A stretch of DNA of 64,000 bases from Gimesia benthica (GCF_009720525.1 NZ_CP043930.1:2267501-2331500), one strand, 5' to 3'. Positions 9,151 through 19,780 are shown, counted from the stretch's first letter. A program made the numbers and translations. Notes: generated from the sequence alone by a model not told the origin.

Positions 9151-11412
9151 TCACTGACTCAGTTTTTGCTGGATCTGATCAATCAGCTTGGTGTCAGGCG
9201 GGGTTGCTTTCCGGGCTGCTTCCAGAGCTTTTTTCCAGAGTTCAGCAGCCTGCTCGTTCTTATTCAACTTATGGTAGCAATCTGCCAAATGGTCCAGGAT
9301 CGTACTGTCTCCCCCTCCGGGAAGTTTGCTGGCCTTTTCCAGATATCCCACGGCCTCTTCGTACTTCTTCAGCTTGAACAGCACCCAGCCCATACTGTCG
9401 AGGTAAGCCATGTTGTCTGGTTCCGACTTCAGAGCAATCCGGATCATCTTTTCCGCCTTCTCCAGGTTCTTTCCCTGGTCTGCATAGAGATATCCCAGAT
9501 CGTTGTTGATCGAGGGACTGCTTGGATCTTCTGCCAGCATCTCCTCGAGCACTTTCTCACCTTTGGCGATGTCCCCCTTCTGAACATAACTGTTCGAGAG
9601 CATCATCTTGACCTCATAGACCCGGTCTTGCTGCTGAGGATATTTTTTGATGAAGCTCTGAATCTGCTCGATTGCGTTATCCCAGTCATGTGCATGGTAG
9701 TAGATCCAGGCATGCTGATAGTCGAGCATCGGAAACCGCGGAGCGGCCTGACGTGCTTCCTCGTTGACTTTGAGGGCCGCTTCAGTCTCTCCATTCCGCT
9801 CCAGTGCGTCAGCCAGAAACGACATCAGGTTAATTCGCTGTGGTGCCAGCAAAGGATTCTCTACCGCTTTCCGCAACAGGTCAGAAAGTTCGCCGTACTT
9901 CCCTTCTTCGCGCAGTAAAGTGCTGTACTCCTGCAGAATCAATAGCGTCCAGTTCCCACGGATCTGGGGTTTAGCGTGTTTCCCTGCTGCATCAATGGCG
10001 TACTCGTAAAATTCTCCAGCAGCCTTGTTGTCGCCCGCTTCGGCCGCCAGTTTCGCAATGATGAATGCCGAAAAGACATCGACTCCCGGCGGATCTTTCT
10101 TTTTCTGTTTTTGTGCTTCTGCGACCAGGGCATTTACCAGCTTCTTGTCCTCTGACATCCGCTGCAGGTCCGGCTGAATTTTGCGAATCCCTTCACCGGA
10201 CTGCACGATTTCAGAGAGGGTTGTAATCAGTTGTTCGTATTTCTGATTCTTTTCATAAAGCCTCAAGAGACCTGCCAGCCCCTCGATGTCTGATGATTCT
10301 CCGATTGATGTCTTGTAAGTCTTTTCGGCGTCATCGAATCGTCCGGCTTCTCCATACTGCTCAGCCAGGTAATAGTGCAGGGTCCGGTTGTACTTGTCTT
10401 TTTCAGCCAGTTTCTCCAGACGGGGAATCAGCTCGTCTGACTGATTCAAAGCCACCAGAATTTCTCCGAGGAACTCATAAGCCTTGCGTCCTTTCGATTG
10501 CAGCTGTTCATCGAAATAAGACTGCAGTGAGTCCAGTGCCTGCTGATACTGTTTCGAACGATAGTAGACCTGCGCCAGGTGATACTTGAGAATCCCGGGG
10601 CGCCCCTTCTGTGATTCTGCTGCTTTGTTAAAAGCTTCCACAGCCAGCTTCAGACGATCAGTCTCCAGAAACGACTGACCGATACGCTCGAAGAGCTTGC
10701 CCTGCTTGGCTTCCAGTTGAGCCCGGGTATTGAATTCAAACGTATAATCATCCGGCTTGGTCAGCGCCTTAAATACGACTTCCCAGCACTGGGCCGCTTC
10801 TTCCTTTTTCCCCAGACGCTCATACAGATTGGCCTGATCGTGTTTGATTATGACGTAGACACCAGACTTCTTATCGATCGCAGGAGACTCGGAAGCCTTC
10901 TCCAGAAAGTTGACCGCTTCTTCAAAACGGCCCTGACCAGCCATATGCAGGCCTAGTTTCCGCATCAGCTCATAATCACCCGGATCGAGCTCGACGGCTT
11001 TCTGAGCATATTGAATGGCTTCGTCTGTCTTATCCAGTCCGGAGGCCAGACGAATCAGTACCCGGTAAATTTCGAGTGAATTCGGATTGTCTTCCATCGC
11101 CAGCTTATACGCTTCATACGCTCCGACGAAATCGTTGCGTGCTTCGCGCATCCGCCCTGTCATATACCAGGCGGCGGAATCAATTTTTTTCTGCTCTGTC
11201 TTCGAACGAGGTTTGGCAGGCACAAAGGGGAGCGTCACATCATCCGCAATGCCCTCTTCCAGAGTGATCACTTTAGGCGAGGCCTGCTTTTGAGCTGGTT
11301 CATCTCCCTTCTTCCCGGGCATCTCTGCCGTAAGCGCCGCTGGAATGAGAAGAAGCAAAACGGCGGGCAGGAACAGCCAGCCACAGACTGGCATTTTGAT
11401 AGACCGACTCAT
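9151..11412 (-). CDS. Exported TPR-repeat protein
   Basis: From the ATG at 11412, which has a GGAG ribosome-binding site 8 nt upstream, the product is 753 residues with a signal peptide (hydrophobic core GWLFLPAVLLLLIPAALTA). The rest is a long run of tetratricopeptide repeats. Examples are a repeat containing AYEAYKLAMEDNPNSLEIY, one with AIQYAQKAVELDPGDYELM and, near the C-terminus, AEKMIRIALKSEPDNMAYL. Such proteins act as scaffolds in the periplasm; the partner cannot be told. The frame extends upstream to 11523 without homology or a better start. The C-terminal repeats resemble those of outer-membrane or pilus assembly TPR proteins, but no defining domain is seen. Confidence 0.85.
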   Translation of the reverse strand: MSRSIKMPVCGWLFLPAVLLLLIPAALTAEMPGKKGDEPAQKQASPKVITLEEGIADDVTLPFVPAKPRSKTEQKKIDSAAWYMTGRMREARNDFVGAYEAYKLAMEDNPNSLEIYRVLIRLASGLDKTDEAIQYAQKAVELDPGDYELMRKLGLHMAGQGRFEEAVNFLEKASESPAIDKKSGVYVIIKHDQANLYERLGKKEEAAQCWEVVFKALTKPDDYTFEFNTRAQLEAKQGKLFERIGQSFLETDRLKLAVEAFNKAAESQKGRPGILKYHLAQVYYRSKQYQQALDSLQSYFDEQLQSKGRKAYEFLGEILVALNQSDELIPRLEKLAEKDKYNRTLHYYLAEQYGEAGRFDDAEKTYKTSIGESSDIEGLAGLLRLYEKNQKYEQLITTLSEIVQSGEGIRKIQPDLQRMSEDKKLVNALVAEAQKQKKKDPPGVDVFSAFIIAKLAAEAGDNKAAGEFYEYAIDAAGKHAKPQIRGNWTLLILQEYSTLLREEGKYGELSDLLRKAVENPLLAPQRINLMSFLADALERNGETEAALKVNEEARQAAPRFPMLDYQHAWIYYHAHDWDNAIEQIQSFIKKYPQQQDRVYEVKMMLSNSYVQKGDIAKGEKVLEEMLAEDPSSPSINNDLGYLYADQGKNLEKAEKMIRIALKSEPDNMAYLDSMGWVLFKLKKYEEAVGYLEKASKLPGGGDSTILDHLADCYHKLNKNEQAAELWKKALEAARKATPPDTKLIDQIQQKLSQ

Positions 11413-11749
11413 AATTTGAACTCCATTAAAAACAGAGATTTCATTTACTCTCGAGCGCATTCCCCCAACCGGTATTCGTCGGACATCAGTCAGCCCGACT
11501 GGATCAGCTACAGGAAACGCCACAGACAGCCCTGATTCGGGCTGTGGAAAACAGTGACAGCATCAGCAGATACAATCAATGCGTGCATCCATTGTAACGC
11601 GTTTTCACTATCTTCTCCAAGCCTGCTTTTGCCGGAATCCCGTTTTTTCAGCTGGGACTCTAAAAGAATACGCATACCGTCTATGTGAAGAGGGGAAGCG
11701 GTAGCGGTACAAAACAGCAGAAACTCAAAAGCGTCGGAGTAAAGCAGCT

Positions 11750-12670
11750 CTATTTTTTAGTCGACGAGGACTTCTTCGGCACCTTCTTTTTGGTGGTCTT
11801 TTTCGTCGCTGAGGACTTGGCAGCCGTTTTCTTCACAGCCTTTTTAACCGACTTGGTCTTTTTGGCTGGAACCTTCTTTTTGACTTTGGTGACCGCCTTC
11901 TTGCCTTTGACAGCAGCCTTCTTTTTCTTCACTGTCTTCTTTTTCTGCTTCGACAGCGGATTGGCAAACAGATCTTCCAGCCGACTGGGGGCATCCATCA
12001 GATCCACGCCCTCCTCGGGCAGCGGATTTTTATCCAGATTAAAATCGGCCTGTAGTTCTTCATCGGTGGCCAGACAACGCAGCAGGTGACTCAACAGAGG
12101 AGCATCCGATTTCCGCGCGGTTGACTTCAGGCTGTCACTGGCAGTCTCAATGCTCTCATCGGCAGGCAGCAGGCCCAGCCATTTGCTGGCATTCAGGATC
12201 TTCTCATCTGCCGGAACCAGGTGACTGCCCAGCACCACCTGTAACGTATGATTCAGCACAAATGGCGTCAGAGCCTTCATGCGGGTCAACTGTTTCTGAG
12301 CCTGTTCCAAGGTCTTCTTACGCATCCCTTCAAGGTCAAAACAGAATTCTTTATCGAAGACATACTGCAGTACCGAGCGGATTCGATACGAACGCCACTC
12401 CGCATCTCCCACAGAAGCAAAGACCGGTTCCAGTTCGGAAATGGTGCTGACCCGAATCTCGTTCAGATCATGAAACCCGTCGAGTAGATCTTCCAGGACC
12501 TGATCTGCCAGCTCGTTCGTTGTATTCTCAAGACAGATACCGTGCAGGATCGTTTCCAGGACAGGACGGTCGTATTTGGGTAATGTTGCTGAATACCGCT
12601 TCTTCAGGAGCGTCATCAACTTTTTGCAAATCGCCTGTTTATCCGACGTCGATATTTTTTTAGCAACCAT
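11750..12670 (-). CDS. Degenerate HhH-GPD (endonuclease III-like) protein with histone-H1-like lysine tail
   Basis: 306 residues in two parts. Residues about 10-170 follow the layout of endonuclease III-type DNA glycosylases: an early helical region with ETILHGICLENT, and a segment equivalent to the helix-hairpin-helix plus catalytic loop (TPFVLNHTLQVVLG, then VPADEKILNASKWLGLL, matching the VDTH-x-x-RV-x-x-RLGL stretch of the family). The catalytic Asp is kept (Asp155), but the hairpin GVG is lost, the Schiff-base Lys position is His141, and no 4Fe-4S cysteine cluster follows. Residues 241-306 are about half lysine with Ala, Thr, Val and Ser, as in bacterial histone-H1-like tails. It lies 83 bp after rbfA. 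Probably a non-catalytic DNA or RNA binding protein; the fold call is by eye. Confidence 0.7.
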   Translation of the reverse strand: MVAKKISTSDKQAICKKLMTLLKKRYSATLPKYDRPVLETILHGICLENTTNELADQVLEDLLDGFHDLNEIRVSTISELEPVFASVGDAEWRSYRIRSVLQYVFDKEFCFDLEGMRKKTLEQAQKQLTRMKALTPFVLNHTLQVVLGSHLVPADEKILNASKWLGLLPADESIETASDSLKSTARKSDAPLLSHLLRCLATDEELQADFNLDKNPLPEEGVDLMDAPSRLEDLFANPLSKQKKKTVKKKKAAVKGKKAVTKVKKKVPAKKTKSVKKAVKKTAAKSSATKKTTKKKVPKKSSSTKK

Positions 12671-12753
12671 ATCTGTCTGCGTAATATTTGAGTTATTTCA
12701 AAAGGAATGAATATGAAAACAGCGTCTGTGCTTACTCACATCAACGCTGTCCC

Positions 12754-13173
12754 TCAATCTTCCGGTGGCGCCTCTTCAAGAGGACCATCTTCTTCAGAAG
12801 AAAGATGCTGTGTGGCCTCTTCCTGTTCTCTCTCGTGTTGTAACTCATCCAGAATACGAAGCGTATCCATGGTATCTTTGACGGCAGTGTCCTGGACAAA
12901 CTTGATCACCGGCGTGTAGCGGGTCTGAATGCGATCTGCAATTTTGGACTGAATGAACCCGCGGGCCGACTCCAGTCCATGCATACAGAGTGCTTTTGTC
13001 CGCTCATCTCCCATGATCGAAATATAGACCTTGGCTGACTGCACATCAGGTGCAACTTCAACGTGTAATACTGTCACATTGCTGATCCGAGGATCGCGCA
13101 GCTGAAACAGGACCGTTGTACTTACCGTTTCTTTTATCGCCTGAGCGATTTTTGCTAGTCGACGTGATGTCAT
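12754..13173 (-). CDS. rbfA: 30S ribosome-binding factor RbfA
   Basis: 139 residues. RbfA binds the immature 30S subunit and is needed for 16S rRNA 5'-end maturation and cold adaptation. It has the KH-type fold signature: RLAKIAQAIKETVSTTVLFQLRD shortened by its end at DPRI, then VTVLHVEVAPDVQSAKVYIS and FIQSKIADRIQTRYTPVIKF. The C-terminus has an acidic tail rich in Glu (QHEREQEEATQHLSSEE). It sits directly after infB (38-bp gap), the classical order nusA-infB-rbfA. Confidence 0.95.
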   Translation of the reverse strand: MTSRRLAKIAQAIKETVSTTVLFQLRDPRISNVTVLHVEVAPDVQSAKVYISIMGDERTKALCMHGLESARGFIQSKIADRIQTRYTPVIKFVQDTAVKDTMDTLRILDELQHEREQEEATQHLSSEEDGPLEEAPPED

Positions 13174-13211
13174 TCAGTTCTCGCCTGCATTCCCTGTCTG
13201 ATCGCAGCTGC

Positions 13212-15986
13212 TTATGAGCTCGAATCCAGAGTTCGTTTGACTTCGTTAATCCGGAATGCTTCCAGCAGGTCTCCCTCTTTAATGTCATTGAAACCGGACA
13301 AGAGAATACCGCACTCCATGCCTTCCCGAACTTCCTTGACATCATCTTTCTCACGTTTCAGTGACGCAATCGGATACTGATTCAGAATTTTCTGATCCCG
13401 GATCAAATGCACCCGGTCATTGCGGTTGATGGTTCCATTGAGAATCCGGCAACCGGCAATCTTTCCGAAGCGGCTGATCGAGAATGTCTGCAGTACGAGT
13501 GCCCGACCTGTCTGTTCCTGTACCAGTTCAGGTCGCAGCAGGCCTTCCAGTGCAGCCCGGATATCATCTACAACTTCATAAATGATGCTGTAGCGACGGA
13601 TCTCGACATCTTCCTGGGTTGCCAGGCTCATCGCCCGGTCTTCAGCAACCACATGGAAGGCTATGATAATCGCATTGGAAGCGGTTGCGAGATAGACATC
13701 ACTCTCGTTCACACCGCCAATACCTTCGTGCAGAATTTTAACCCGGACTTCCGGATGCTCAAACTTGTTGATTTCGCTGCGAATTGCTTCCAGTGAACCA
13801 GGCGTATCAGCTTTGATAATCAGCGGCAGATCCTGGATCGCACCTTCACGGGCCGACCCCAGAATGTCATCCAGCGTTCGAGGTCCACCGCTATGACGCG
13901 ACAGAACATCGGTTCGACCTTCGTGGCGACGCTCTTCAGCCAGTTCACGGGCCTGCTCGATATCGCCCACAACCACAAAGTGGTCACCAGCACCAGGCAC
14001 TGAATCCAGACCTGTCACCTTGATTGGAGTGGATGGGGGAGCCTCTTCAATCTGCTGATCCTGGTCGTCATACATCGCACGGATATAACCATAGGATTTA
14101 CCGCAGATCACGGCATCGCCAATCCGCAGGGTTCCCTTCTGAACGATCAACCAGGCGACTGAACCACGACCTTCGTCGCGGAAACCTTCCAGACAGACCC
14201 CGACAGCCGGTCGATTGGGATTGGCCTTGAGTTCATGCAGTTCAGCGGTCAACAGCAGGGTTTCGAGCAGGTTATCCAGGCCGGTCCCCTTGAGTGCGGA
14301 AACACGCACGACTTCTGTTTCACCACCCCACTCTGCGGGCAGTACATTCTGTGCTGTCAGTTCCTGCAGCACTTTCTGCTCGTTAATGTCAGGCAGGTCG
14401 ATTTTATTCATCGCCACGACCATCGGAACTTCCGAGGCTTTCACATGACTGATACTTTCTGCAGTCTGAGGCATCACACCGTCGTCTGCAGCAACAACCA
14501 GGACAACCATATCGGTTACGTTAGCCCCACGGGATCGCATTTCACTGAATGCCGCGTGACCGGGAGTATCAACAAACGTCAGTTTATGGCCATTATATTC
14601 AACCTGGTAAGCGGCGATGTGCTGGGTAATCCCACCGGCTTCACCTTCCACAACCTTGGAATTACGCAAGGTATCAACCAGAGTCGTCTTACCATGGTCC
14701 ACGTGACCGAGTACGGTGATGATCGGAGGACGTGTGACGAGATCTTCGGGAGCATCTTCCTGCTCCACGATCTCCTCAACCAGTTCCAGAGCACCTTTCT
14801 GCTTCTTGAATGTCAGATCCACGCCCAGTTCCATGGCGACGGCCAGAGCAGTGTCCTCTTCAATGATCTGATTGATGGTGACCATCTCACCGAATTCTTT
14901 GAACATGATCGACATGATTGTTTTTGCCGGACGTCCCATCGCTTCCGAGAGACTCCGCACTGTCATTGGCAGTTCCACTTCAGCCTCTGTCTTGTGAACG
15001 ATATTGGAAGAATCATGCTTACGCTTGGACCGGCGAGGCCGACGACCGACGACGTCCTGCTGTTCGCCACCTTCGGTATTAAAACCCCTGCGCCCTTCTT
15101 TACGCTGCTCGCGACGCTGTTTTCGAGCCTCAACCAGGCTCAGGCTGCCCCGACGCTGCTTCGAATCATCGTCCTGCACGTCGCGATCTTTGTCGCGTTT
15201 CTTCTGCTCTGAATGCTGAGCCAGATGTGCTGCCAGAGGACTTTTTTGTTCCAGGATATCTGCTGTCAAACGCACCTCAGGCTTCTGCGCCTTCTCTTCT
15301 TTTTTCTTCTGCTTGGGAATCACTGGCTGTTTGTAGGCCGGTGGAGCAGCAACGGAAGGTAATGCAGTATTTTTCTTCGATTTGGACTGGGGTTTGGAAG
15401 ACCGCGGGGAACCAATCGGTTTCATCTCGCGGATACTGGAGGTCGGCGCGCCCCCTGCCGGAACATAATCTTCACGGCTCATTCCCTGATCGGTTTCAGG
15501 TTTAGTTTCATCTTTGGGTTTCGGAGTTTCTTCCGCCTGTTCTTCGGTAGCTGCAGGCTCTGAAACCTCTTGAGAGGGAGCATCTGTTTCCGAAGCAGTC
15601 TGCTCAGCAACTGCTGCTTCAGTCGCGTCTTCCGTCTGCTCAACATCAGCGGAAGACACTTCCTCTTCTATTTCCGGCTTCTCTTCTTCGGTGCGTGCTT
15701 TCTGAGAGGATCGGGATGGCTGAGGACGCGAGGTCATCGCCTTGATTGTCCGCATCTTCTGAGGCTCCCTCTGGGGGGCCATCGCAGACTGTTCGGCCTG
15801 ATCACTGGCTCCTTCAGCAGGCTGATCCTGCTTCTGGAGGTAATCGATCACGATATCGCGCTCCTCGGGCGTGATGCTGGCCAAAGCGGAGTTTTTGAGC
15901 TTCACCCCCGCCTTGTTACATTCATCGATCAGCACCTTGCTGTCCATTCCCAACTCTTTTGCAAGAGCAAAAATACGAATCTTCAA
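13212..15986 (-). CDS. infB: Translation initiation factor IF-2
   Basis: GTPase that delivers fMet-tRNA to the 30S subunit. I place the start at the TTG at 15986. It gives the family opening (M)[16 protein letters not shown] and has an ideal GGAG 8 nt upstream, inside GGAGAAGGG. The ATG-type frame opening at 16076 adds 30 residues unlike IF-2. From TTG the product has about 924 residues. Order: IF2-N domain (1-55), a long charged linker rich in Glu, Pro, Lys and Gln (about 60-350), the second IF2-N domain, then the G domain with [17 protein letters not shown] and NKID, and the C-terminal beta barrels and IF2-C domain. It follows nusA and precedes rbfA. Confidence 0.97.
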   Translation of the reverse strand: MKIRIFALAKELGMDSKVLIDECNKAGVKLKNSALASITPEERDIVIDYLQKQDQPAEGASDQAEQSAMAPQREPQKMRTIKAMTSRPQPSRSSQKARTEEEKPEIEEEVSSADVEQTEDATEAAVAEQTASETDAPSQEVSEPAATEEQAEETPKPKDETKPETDQGMSREDYVPAGGAPTSSIREMKPIGSPRSSKPQSKSKKNTALPSVAAPPAYKQPVIPKQKKKEEKAQKPEVRLTADILEQKSPLAAHLAQHSEQKKRDKDRDVQDDDSKQRRGSLSLVEARKQRREQRKEGRRGFNTEGGEQQDVVGRRPRRSKRKHDSSNIVHKTEAEVELPMTVRSLSEAMGRPAKTIMSIMFKEFGEMVTINQIIEEDTALAVAMELGVDLTFKKQKGALELVEEIVEQEDAPEDLVTRPPIITVLGHVDHGKTTLVDTLRNSKVVEGEAGGITQHIAAYQVEYNGHKLTFVDTPGHAAFSEMRSRGANVTDMVVLVVAADDGVMPQTAESISHVKASEVPMVVAMNKIDLPDINEQKVLQELTAQNVLPAEWGGETEVVRVSALKGTGLDNLLETLLLTAELHELKANPNRPAVGVCLEGFRDEGRGSVAWLIVQKGTLRIGDAVICGKSYGYIRAMYDDQDQQIEEAPPSTPIKVTGLDSVPGAGDHFVVVGDIEQARELAEERRHEGRTDVLSRHSGGPRTLDDILGSAREGAIQDLPLIIKADTPGSLEAIRSEINKFEHPEVRVKILHEGIGGVNESDVYLATASNAIIIAFHVVAEDRAMSLATQEDVEIRRYSIIYEVVDDIRAALEGLLRPELVQEQTGRALVLQTFSISRFGKIAGCRILNGTINRNDRVHLIRDQKILNQYPIASLKREKDDVKEVREGMECGILLSGFNDIKEGDLLEAFRINEVKRTLDSSS

Positions 15987-16095
15987 CAGCCCTTCTCCCG
16001 TGAACAAATCGGCAATCTGCCTGCAGGCCTTATCAGCCCCGACACCCTGCCTGTTGAGGCATGCGCCTCTTGACACTTACTCGTAATAAAACGAT

Positions 16096-17574
16096 TTATT
16101 CCTGCTTTTCTGTCGATTCTTCTGTTTCGCTTTCCACTTGCAAAGGCTCTTCCGTGGAACTCGACACATCTTCAGAATCGGTCGTTTCTTCTGTCTGAGT
16201 TTCTGCGACCGCCGGCTCCTCTACCGGTTCCGACTCGGATGCAGTTTCTTCAGACTCAGCAGTTTCAGTCTCTGCTGCATTCTCTTCAACAACAGGCGCA
16301 GTTGCTTCTTCCGACTCCGAGGCAGCTGCCACATCTGACAGTCCCGGAGCAGGTACAGCCGGTGCCTTTGCCGCCGGCTGATTCTGCTGCGCGTGTTTCA
16401 TTGCTTCTTCTTCCGCTTCGACCCGCTCGCTTTCACGATCAGCAACCTCGACAATCTGCTCGCACTGCTCGGCGGTCAGACCGCCCAGTTCGGCCAGCTG
16501 ATCCGGCTCAATTACTGACAGATCGTAGTAACTGAAGAAGCCCTGAGAGACCAGGCTTTCAGCCAGCTCTTCAGAGACTCCCGGAATCGAGGAAAAGGCT
16601 TCCACGGTTTTATCAAGTTGCTCGTCCAGTTCGGTCTGAGTCATCACTTCAATGTCCCAGCCAACCAGTTTCGATGCCAGACGCACATTTTGCCCCTTGC
16701 GGCCAATAGCCAGAGGCAACTGATCATCTCGCACCAGCACGATCACCCGGCCCAGCATCGGACAGAGGATCACATCTTCGACTTCTGCAGGTTGCAGTGA
16801 ATTAGGCACCAGTACCTGCAGCGAATCGTTCCAGCGGACGATATCAATTCGTTCGCCCGCCAGTTCGTCAACAATATTTTTAATCCGGGCACCACGCATC
16901 CCCACACAGGCACCTACACAGTCAATACTGCTGTCGATACAGGAGACGGCGACCTTCGAGCGATAACCCGCTTCGCGTGCCAATGACCGAACATCAATGA
17001 TCCGATCAGCCACTTCCGGAATTTCCAGTTCAAACAGACGACGCACCATGTCAGGATGAGTTCGCGAAAGAATCACTTTCACCCGGCTGCCCGCCTTACG
17101 GACATCCAGAACAATCGCCCGCACACGGTCATTTACACGGAATGATTCCCCGGGAATCTGCTCGCCACGCGGCAGGATACCTTCAATTTTCCCCAGGTTA
17201 ATCAGTACCGCACCACCCTCCACGCGCGACACTGTCCCGGAAACGGACTGGTACTGCATCTCCATGTATTCATCAAATACCGTATCGCGTTCTGCTTCAC
17301 GGATTTTCTGAATCATCACCTGCTTAGCCGTCTGGGCTGCCACACGTCCCAGGATTTCTCCCAGAATGTCCTGTGCCAGCTGTTCCTGATTACAATAGAC
17401 GGTTGGCTCGCCTGATTCACGATCGATGTCGACCGTCAATTCCTGATCATCCCCAAAGTGTCGGCGGGCTGCTGACAGGATCGCCTGCTCAATCCCGCTG
17501 AACACGATCTCTTTATCGATGCTCTTATCGCGTTGAATCGCATCAACAATTCGGAGAACTTCCTTACCGTCCAT
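16096..17574 (-). CDS. nusA: Transcription termination/antitermination factor NusA
   Basis: 492 residues. NusA binds RNA polymerase and nascent RNA and controls pausing, termination and antitermination. Domains in order: N-terminal polymerase-binding domain (1-125), S1 domain (about 130-200, with [20 protein letters not shown]), KH domains (about 205-345, with [20 protein letters not shown] and [20 protein letters not shown]), then one helix-hairpin-helix type repeat region ([20 protein letters not shown]). The last 90 residues are an acidic, Ala/Glu/Thr-rich low-complexity tail not found in the core family. It is the first gene of the operon nusA-infB-rbfA. No rimP gene lies upstream, where many bacteria have it. 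Confidence 0.97.
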   Translation of the reverse strand: MDGKEVLRIVDAIQRDKSIDKEIVFSGIEQAILSAARRHFGDDQELTVDIDRESGEPTVYCNQEQLAQDILGEILGRVAAQTAKQVMIQKIREAERDTVFDEYMEMQYQSVSGTVSRVEGGAVLINLGKIEGILPRGEQIPGESFRVNDRVRAIVLDVRKAGSRVKVILSRTHPDMVRRLFELEIPEVADRIIDVRSLAREAGYRSKVAVSCIDSSIDCVGACVGMRGARIKNIVDELAGERIDIVRWNDSLQVLVPNSLQPAEVEDVILCPMLGRVIVLVRDDQLPLAIGRKGQNVRLASKLVGWDIEVMTQTELDEQLDKTVEAFSSIPGVSEELAESLVSQGFFSYYDLSVIEPDQLAELGGLTAEQCEQIVEVADRESERVEAEEEAMKHAQQNQPAAKAPAVPAPGLSDVAAASESEEATAPVVEENAAETETAESEETASESEPVEEPAVAETQTEETTDSEDVSSSTEEPLQVESETEESTEKQE

Positions 17575-17710
17575 AATGTGTTTCCTTCATTCGACAGTTG
17601 ATAATTCAACTGACTCGAAAACTACTCAAACAAGACCGCTGTCGGTCATATTTCTATCTGTTATCAGCTGAGCCCTGAGGACTCAACTGCTTTATGGCCA
17701 AGCCATTAAC

Positions 17711-17737
17711 AAAAAAAAGCGGGAACATGCCCACTTT
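17711..17737 (-). terminator. Terminator-like hairpin (possible attenuator) in the nusA leader
   Basis: Read on the minus strand: stem AAAGTGGG, loop CATGTT, stem CCCGCTTT (one G-U pair), running straight into eight T. This is the form of an intrinsic terminator. It lies about 140 nt upstream of the nusA start, in the sense orientation. It could end a small upstream transcript or attenuate the nusA operon. A second stem (GACTACC/GGTAGTC, 17740-17770) sits just before it. Confidence 0.5.
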
Positions 17738-18206
17738 ATGACTACCCGTGCCACCGCAAAAACGGTAGTCAGGCATAGCCGCGATTGGCATTTTTCAATG
17801 CAGCAAACGCGACAATCGGATTGGTGAGCAAATGCTCGAGTTCCAACCAGCCTACATATGAGAGGACTCCATTCGAGTTTACGAATGCCGATTCATCACA
17901 AAGAAACAAACAGCCAAACTGGCATGTCACCCCTTGCAAACACAATGCCTACTGAACATCAGTATGCAAAACCATTGCGCATAGAGCACCATGGTTAATG
18001 CTCTACCTTGAGAAATTAATCTTCGCGCGTTCAGATGTCAAGCACCGCAGGCAACTATTTCACAACGACTTAACTTCAGCGCCTCCGCTTACCAGAAAGT
18101 CAGCGAATCAGTGTTCAATCGGCCAGACCAGATAGATAAAATTTCCGAATCCTGGATCAGGGACGTCATACGTCCATTTTTCCGAATTCCCGGGGATGGC
18201 CGGAAA

Positions 18207-18236
18207 TTGATCTCCATCAAAACGCCAAACTATCAT
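18207..18236 (+). promoter_or_regulatory. Sigma70-like promoter candidate for the TPR gene
   Basis: TTGATC and TATCAT separated by 18 bp, about 100 bp upstream of the ATG at 18339 and in the right direction. By-eye match to the housekeeping consensus. Confidence 0.4.
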
Positions 18237-18338
18237 AGTATCATAGGAGAACTCCCGGATTCGTCGACCCTTTTTCTGCGGATCCGGGTTTGTAGTATCT
18301 GAATATCAAGCCTGAAATTCAATAAGGACAACTCATCC

Positions 18339-19760
18339 ATGGCTCGCTTACTGCCTGCACTGATCCTCTGCCTGGGGCTTCCCCTCGCCGCGGCAGCCCA
18401 ACCAACCGCCACCACCAACGATCCATTCGCTCAACTGAAAATGCAGGCCGATCAGGCCCAGCAGCAGGGCGACTACAACAAGTCCGTCCAACTCGCCTCA
18501 CAGGTGCTGCAGCAGAAGCCTGACGACCATGTCGCCTACTACCTGCGTGCCAGCGCCCGCGTGGAATCAGGTCGGGAACAGGGAAATACCCAGACGATCC
18601 GGGAAGGCGTCAGTGATGCCCGTGAAGCCATCCGCTACAGCCAGAACCAGAATGTCAATTACTACCTGCCCTACCTGTACGGCATGATGAACCTGGCGGT
18701 CATGGAGAACAAGAAAAGCCATGCCGAGACAGCACTGAATGTGGCGAACCAGGTCCTGGCCCGCCCCAACCTGAGCACCGAGGAACGCGCCAACTTCCAT
18801 TATCAAAGGGGCATGATTTTTCTCCCCCTGAACAAGCCCCGCGAAGCGGCACAGGACTTCTCAGAAACTATCAAACTCTCGCCAAACCATTTCGCCGCCC
18901 TGCTCGCGTTGCCCGACGCTTACGCCCTGGCAGGTGAAAACGACCAGGCACTGGCCAGCTTCAATCAGGTCATCGAAAAACAACCCAATTCCCCCGTGGT
19001 CTACAACAACCGGGCGATGTTCTACCAGCAGCAGGGAAAGCTCCAGGAAGCAATCAATGACTTCTCCCGGGCAATTCAGCTCGACCCCAACTATCACCAC
19101 GCCATCACCAACCGCGGCTTCGCCTACCTGGAAGGGGGCAAACCCGATACTGCAGAAGCGGACCTGAACAAGTCCCTCTCGATCGCCCCTGAGCAGCCCT
19201 TTGTACTGGGAATGCGTGGGGAAGCCCGCCTGCTGCAAGGGAAAATCGCCGAAGCAATCCAGGACCAGACCCGCGCCGTGCAACTCGACCCACAGAACCC
19301 TGCCCTGCACTCCGACCTGGGCTTCTCCTACTTCTTCAACCAGAATTACAATGAAGCCCTGACCCAGTTCAACCAGGCCACCCAACTGGCACAGGACCAG
19401 ATGAAGGTCCTCAACCCCTGGGTCTACCTGGCCATGGTCCGCAACAACCAGAAAGCAGAGGCAGACGCAAAATTCCAGACAGTCCTCGCCGAGAAACCCG
19501 AAGCGCGCGACTCGGTCGACATGCTCACCGCATACCTGATGGGCGGCGTGACCGAAGCAGACCTGCTCAAATCTATTGACCAGAAGGATCCGCAACGCGC
19601 TAAAGCACAAACCTGTGAAGCACACTACTTCATCGGACAGAAAGCCCTGCTGGCAGGTGACACAGCAACCGCCACCCAGAACTTCCAGCAGTCATTGAAT
19701 ACCGGCATGCGAAACCTGTCCGCCTACCGTGGTGCACAGTACGCACTCAAGAAATTCTGA
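18339..19760 (+). CDS. Secreted TPR-repeat protein
   Basis: 473 residues with a signal peptide (MARLLPALILCLGLPLAAAAQ). It is built of tandem tetratricopeptide repeats: for example a repeat with SVQLASQVLQQKPDDHVAY, one with AINDFSRAIQLDPNYHHAI and one with AIQDQTRAVQLDPQNPALH. The repeats resemble those of many planctomycete exported TPR proteins. The function is probably protein-protein interaction in the periplasm. It is a single-gene unit: its own promoter candidate lies upstream and a strong terminator follows at 19781-19818. Codon choice is more C-rich at third positions than in its neighbours, as seen for highly expressed genes; this is a by-eye impression. Confidence 0.85.
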   Translation: MARLLPALILCLGLPLAAAAQPTATTNDPFAQLKMQADQAQQQGDYNKSVQLASQVLQQKPDDHVAYYLRASARVESGREQGNTQTIREGVSDAREAIRYSQNQNVNYYLPYLYGMMNLAVMENKKSHAETALNVANQVLARPNLSTEERANFHYQRGMIFLPLNKPREAAQDFSETIKLSPNHFAALLALPDAYALAGENDQALASFNQVIEKQPNSPVVYNNRAMFYQQQGKLQEAINDFSRAIQLDPNYHHAITNRGFAYLEGGKPDTAEADLNKSLSIAPEQPFVLGMRGEARLLQGKIAEAIQDQTRAVQLDPQNPALHSDLGFSYFFNQNYNEALTQFNQATQLAQDQMKVLNPWVYLAMVRNNQKAEADAKFQTVLAEKPEARDSVDMLTAYLMGGVTEADLLKSIDQKDPQRAKAQTCEAHYFIGQKALLAGDTATATQNFQQSLNTGMRNLSAYRGAQYALKKF

Positions 19761-19780
19761 TTCATCCTGAGACGACAATA

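Larger units (their letters stand above)
17575..18338. other. 764-bp non-coding region between divergent nusA and TPR gene
   Basis: No credible protein gene. The nusA-proximal half holds hairpin-forming sequence read on the minus strand: a stem at 17740-17770 and a terminator-like hairpin with a U-run at 17711-17737. Other self-complementary stretches are GAGCAAATGCTC (17826-17837) and an AGAGCA...TGCTCT stem near 17984-18005. The distal half carries the promoter candidate of the TPR gene. A minus-strand leader or small RNA is possible. I looked for tmRNA, SRP RNA and RNase P signatures and saw none. Confidence 0.5.

Noticed and set aside
14235..15212. Plus-strand open frame of 325 codons inside infB
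   Set aside because: Lies antisense to a fully conserved IF-2 gene; composition reflects the complementary strand and no domain is present.
18861..19625. Minus-strand open frame of 254 codons inside the TPR gene
   Set aside because: Low-complexity, Val/Gly/Leu-rich translation typical of the reverse of Gln/Asn/Ala-rich TPR codons.
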